This document shows positions 34,335 to 36,140 of a stretch of 36,140 bases of DNA, piece by piece; position 1 is the first letter of the stretch, and the number at the start of each line of letters is the position of its first letter. Both the position numbers and the translations under genes were made by a program. Source of the DNA: an uncultured Clostridia bacterium (GTDB lineage Bacteria; Bacillota; Clostridia; Christensenellales; CAG-138). The stretch spans positions 1 to 36,140 of the forward strand of contig CAMVGD010000012.1 of the NCBI GenBank assembly GCA_947166925.1. The letters run 5' to 3'. The notes below the pieces were generated by a model, which worked only from the letters and a program-made list of their open reading frames with translations, did no database searches and was not told the DNA's origin.

Positions 34335-36140
34335 ATGATCACGATACTTGCGGAAAAGCCGGATGTCGGCAATAAGATCGCGGCGGCGCTGGATAAGATC
34401 ACGCTGGCGAACGGAAAGGAAATCACGTTCGCCGCACTCAAGTCGAATGAAAAGGCAGTCAAGGCACAGCAGGCAAAGGACGGATTTTTGCGGATCCGTT
34501 ATGCCGGAGAGGATTGCTTCGTGACGTGGGGCTTCGGGCACCTCGGACAGCTCAAGGACGCGGCGGATTACAATCCGGATTACAAGAACTGGCGAAAGAT
34601 GCCGCTGCCGTTTCTCCCGAACCCGTACGAGCTGCGGCTGCGGACGGACGGCTCGTCGTTTGACGCGCGCACAAAAAAACAGTTCGAGCTGATCAGGCGG
34701 ATGTTCCTGAAAAGCGACTATATCATCAACGCAACGGACTTCGATCGAGAGGGCGAAGTCATCTTTTCATACATTTATGAACTCACGGGAAGCAAGGCGC
34801 CGGTGAAGCGCGTCTGCTTTGCGTCACAGACCAAGGAGGGCATTCTTGACGCGTTTTCAAAGCTCAAAACGTATGAGGAAGTGAAGAATATCGAGACTGC
34901 CGGACGGATGCGCGGGATCGCCGACTGGGTGGTCGGCATCAATCTGACAGTTGCCATGACGCTGCACCAGCATGCCAAAGGCGAGGTACTCAGCATCGGG
35001 CGGGTGCAGACGCCGACGCTCAAGATGCTCGTCGATCGCGAGCTTGCGATCCGCAACTTCAAACCGGAAAAATACTGGACACTCGAAGCGACGTTCAAAA
35101 CCCCTAAGGGCGAAACGTATGCCGCGACGCATAAGGGCAAGCGATTCAACGATAATAACGCCGTTGCAGATATTCTGAAAAAGATCAACGGCAAGAACGG
35201 CACAGTTTCCGAGATCACCGAGAAGAAAGAGGAAAAGCATCCGCCGCAGCTTTATAGCCTCTCGGCTCTCCAGATGGACGCAAACGCCAAGTTCGGTATG
35301 ACGCTGAAGCAAACGCTCGACGCGGCGCAAGCGCTCTATGACGCGGGTCTGACGACGTATCCGCGTACCGACTCGCGCTATCTCACCGAGGACATGGTAC
35401 CGACTGTGAACCGCGTGCTCGACATACTTGCGGAAAATCCGGACTATACGGCGCTGATCGACGGACGCAAGCGCAGCTTCACAAAATGGCGTTATTTCGA
35501 CGACAAGAAAGTGGAAAGCCACTTTGCCATTATCCCCACGACGAGCAAGCCCAAGGGGCTTACGGGCTATCAGGCGAAAATTTACGACCTGATCGTGAGA
35601 AGCGTCATCTGTATGCTGTACGGAGACGCCGTCATCAGCCGGACCAACGTCACCACGACGGTGGAGGGAGAGGCGTTCAGCTCGAGCGGCAGCACGATCC
35701 TTGATCCCGGCTTTATGGCGGTAACCGGAAAGGACAAGGAAAACTATCTGCCGATGCTGACAAAGGGTGAAACGGTGTCCGGCACATACGAAGTCAAAGA
35801 GAAAGAAACCGAGCCGCCGAAGCGCTATACGGACAAAACGATGCTTGCGGCAATGATTTCCGCAGGCAAGGACCTCGAAGACGAGGAGCTCAAAAAGATC
35901 CTCGCCGATCCGAGCGTGGCAGGCATCGGCACGCCGGCGACGCGTGACGCGATCATCGAAACGCTGCTGAAACGCGGCTATGCGGAGCGCAGCAAGAAGA
36001 CGCTTTCCGCCACGGACAAGGGCATCGGGCTGATCCAGGGGCTGACGGTGGAATCAATCAAATCGCCCGCGCTGACGGCGAAATGGGAAAAGCGACTGCA
36101 CGAGCTCGAACAGTCCCGATATCTCCCGCACCAGTACGAC
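34335..36140 (+). CDS. topB: DNA topoisomerase III (type IA), 3' end beyond the window
   Basis: The open frame runs from ATG 34335 to the right edge, 602 residues so far. It is a type IA topoisomerase that relaxes and decatenates DNA by cutting one strand. The TOPRIM domain starts MITILAEKPDVGNKIA and has the metal motif DFDREGE (Asp135, Asp137, Glu139). The active-site Tyr342 lies in GLTTYPRTDSRYL, and GRVQTPTLKMLVDRE and GIGTPATRDAIIETL are family blocks. GGAACAGGAA precedes the start. Topoisomerase III of this form occurs both as a housekeeping gene and on integrative elements; no other conjugation gene is visible. Confidence 0.95.
   Translation, partial: MITILAEKPDVGNKIAAALDKITLANGKEITFAALKSNEKAVKAQQAKDGFLRIRYAGEDCFVTWGFGHLGQLKDAADYNPDYKNWRKMPLPFLPNPYELRLRTDGSSFDARTKKQFELIRRMFLKSDYIINATDFDREGEVIFSYIYELTGSKAPVKRVCFASQTKEGILDAFSKLKTYEEVKNIETAGRMRGIADWVVGINLTVAMTLHQHAKGEVLSIGRVQTPTLKMLVDRELAIRNFKPEKYWTLEATFKTPKGETYAATHKGKRFNDNNAVADILKKINGKNGTVSEITEKKEEKHPPQLYSLSALQMDANAKFGMTLKQTLDAAQALYDAGLTTYPRTDSRYLTEDMVPTVNRVLDILAENPDYTALIDGRKRSFTKWRYFDDKKVESHFAIIPTTSKPKGLTGYQAKIYDLIVRSVICMLYGDAVISRTNVTTTVEGEAFSSSGSTILDPGFMAVTGKDKENYLPMLTKGETVSGTYEVKEKETEPPKRYTDKTMLAAMISAGKDLEDEELKKILADPSVAGIGTPATRDAIIETLLKRGYAERSKKTLSATDKGIGLIQGLTVESIKSPALTAKWEKRLHELEQSRYLPHQYD

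Noticed and set aside
34335..36140. The topoisomerase as proof of an integrative conjugative element
   Set aside because: No relaxase, coupling protein, integrase or attachment repeat is visible; topB alone also occurs as a normal chromosomal gene.

Overview
The window looks like chromosome from an anaerobic, GC-rich Gram-positive gut bacterium of the class Clostridia (an uncultured Oscillospirales- or Christensenellales-type genome is my best guess). The reasons are strong AGGAGG-type ribosome binding sites, an EFR1-type flavodoxin/ferredoxin protein, a free-standing cyclodeaminase (FchA-like), GPH- and ABC-type sugar uptake without TonB systems, lipoprotein signal peptides, and palindromic intergenic repeats of a style common in such genomes. 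The taxonomic call is inference. No tRNA, rRNA, CRISPR array or prophage was found.

Region 1 (1-12.4 kb): the tail of an unknown gene, then an AraC-family regulator divergent from a seven-gene operon: GH3 beta-glucosidase, GPH sugar symporter, alpha/beta-hydrolase (esterase-like), GH78 alpha-L-rhamnosidase, rhamnulokinase, L-rhamnose isomerase and rhamnulose-1-phosphate aldolase. None of the glycosidases has a signal peptide, so the locus reads as import first, digest inside: a rhamnose- and glucose-containing glycoside is imported, trimmed, and the rhamnose is degraded. The rhamnulokinase is cut short at its C terminus by a 162-bp palindromic repeat element, which is followed by a 72-bp array of four small hairpins whose stems differ in sequence but always pair.

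Region 2 (12.4-19.8 kb): a TetR regulator divergent from two NAD-dependent epimerase-like genes, the second carrying a C-terminal zinc ribbon; then an AI-2E-family permease, an EFR1 flavodoxin/ferredoxin protein with an alpha/beta hydrolase, an FchA-like cyclodeaminase on the other strand, and the remnant of a GHKL-type sensor kinase.

Region 3 (19.9-32.0 kb): a beta-glucan/cello-oligosaccharide-type system. It has a lipoprotein GH5 glucanase, an MsmK-like ABC ATPase, a GH94 disaccharide phosphorylase, a LacI repressor, a substrate-binding lipoprotein, two permeases and a cytoplasmic GH5. An 18-bp sequence is shared exactly by the ATPase and lacI promoters, and its palindromic core recurs at the GH94 promoter, so these units probably form one LacI regulon. 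An internally deleted IS4-type insertion sequence sits in the loop of what was the GH5 gene's intrinsic terminator.

Region 4 (32.0-36.1 kb): a MATE-type membrane protein fused to an RsbW-like ATP-binding domain, a structured AT-richer non-coding stretch of about 500 bp, and the first 602 codons of a topoisomerase III gene that runs off the window.

The most unusual points are the co-varying hairpin array and the element that truncates rhaB, the IS insertion in a terminator loop, the MATE-ATPase fusion, and the LacI regulon with a remote shared ATPase.
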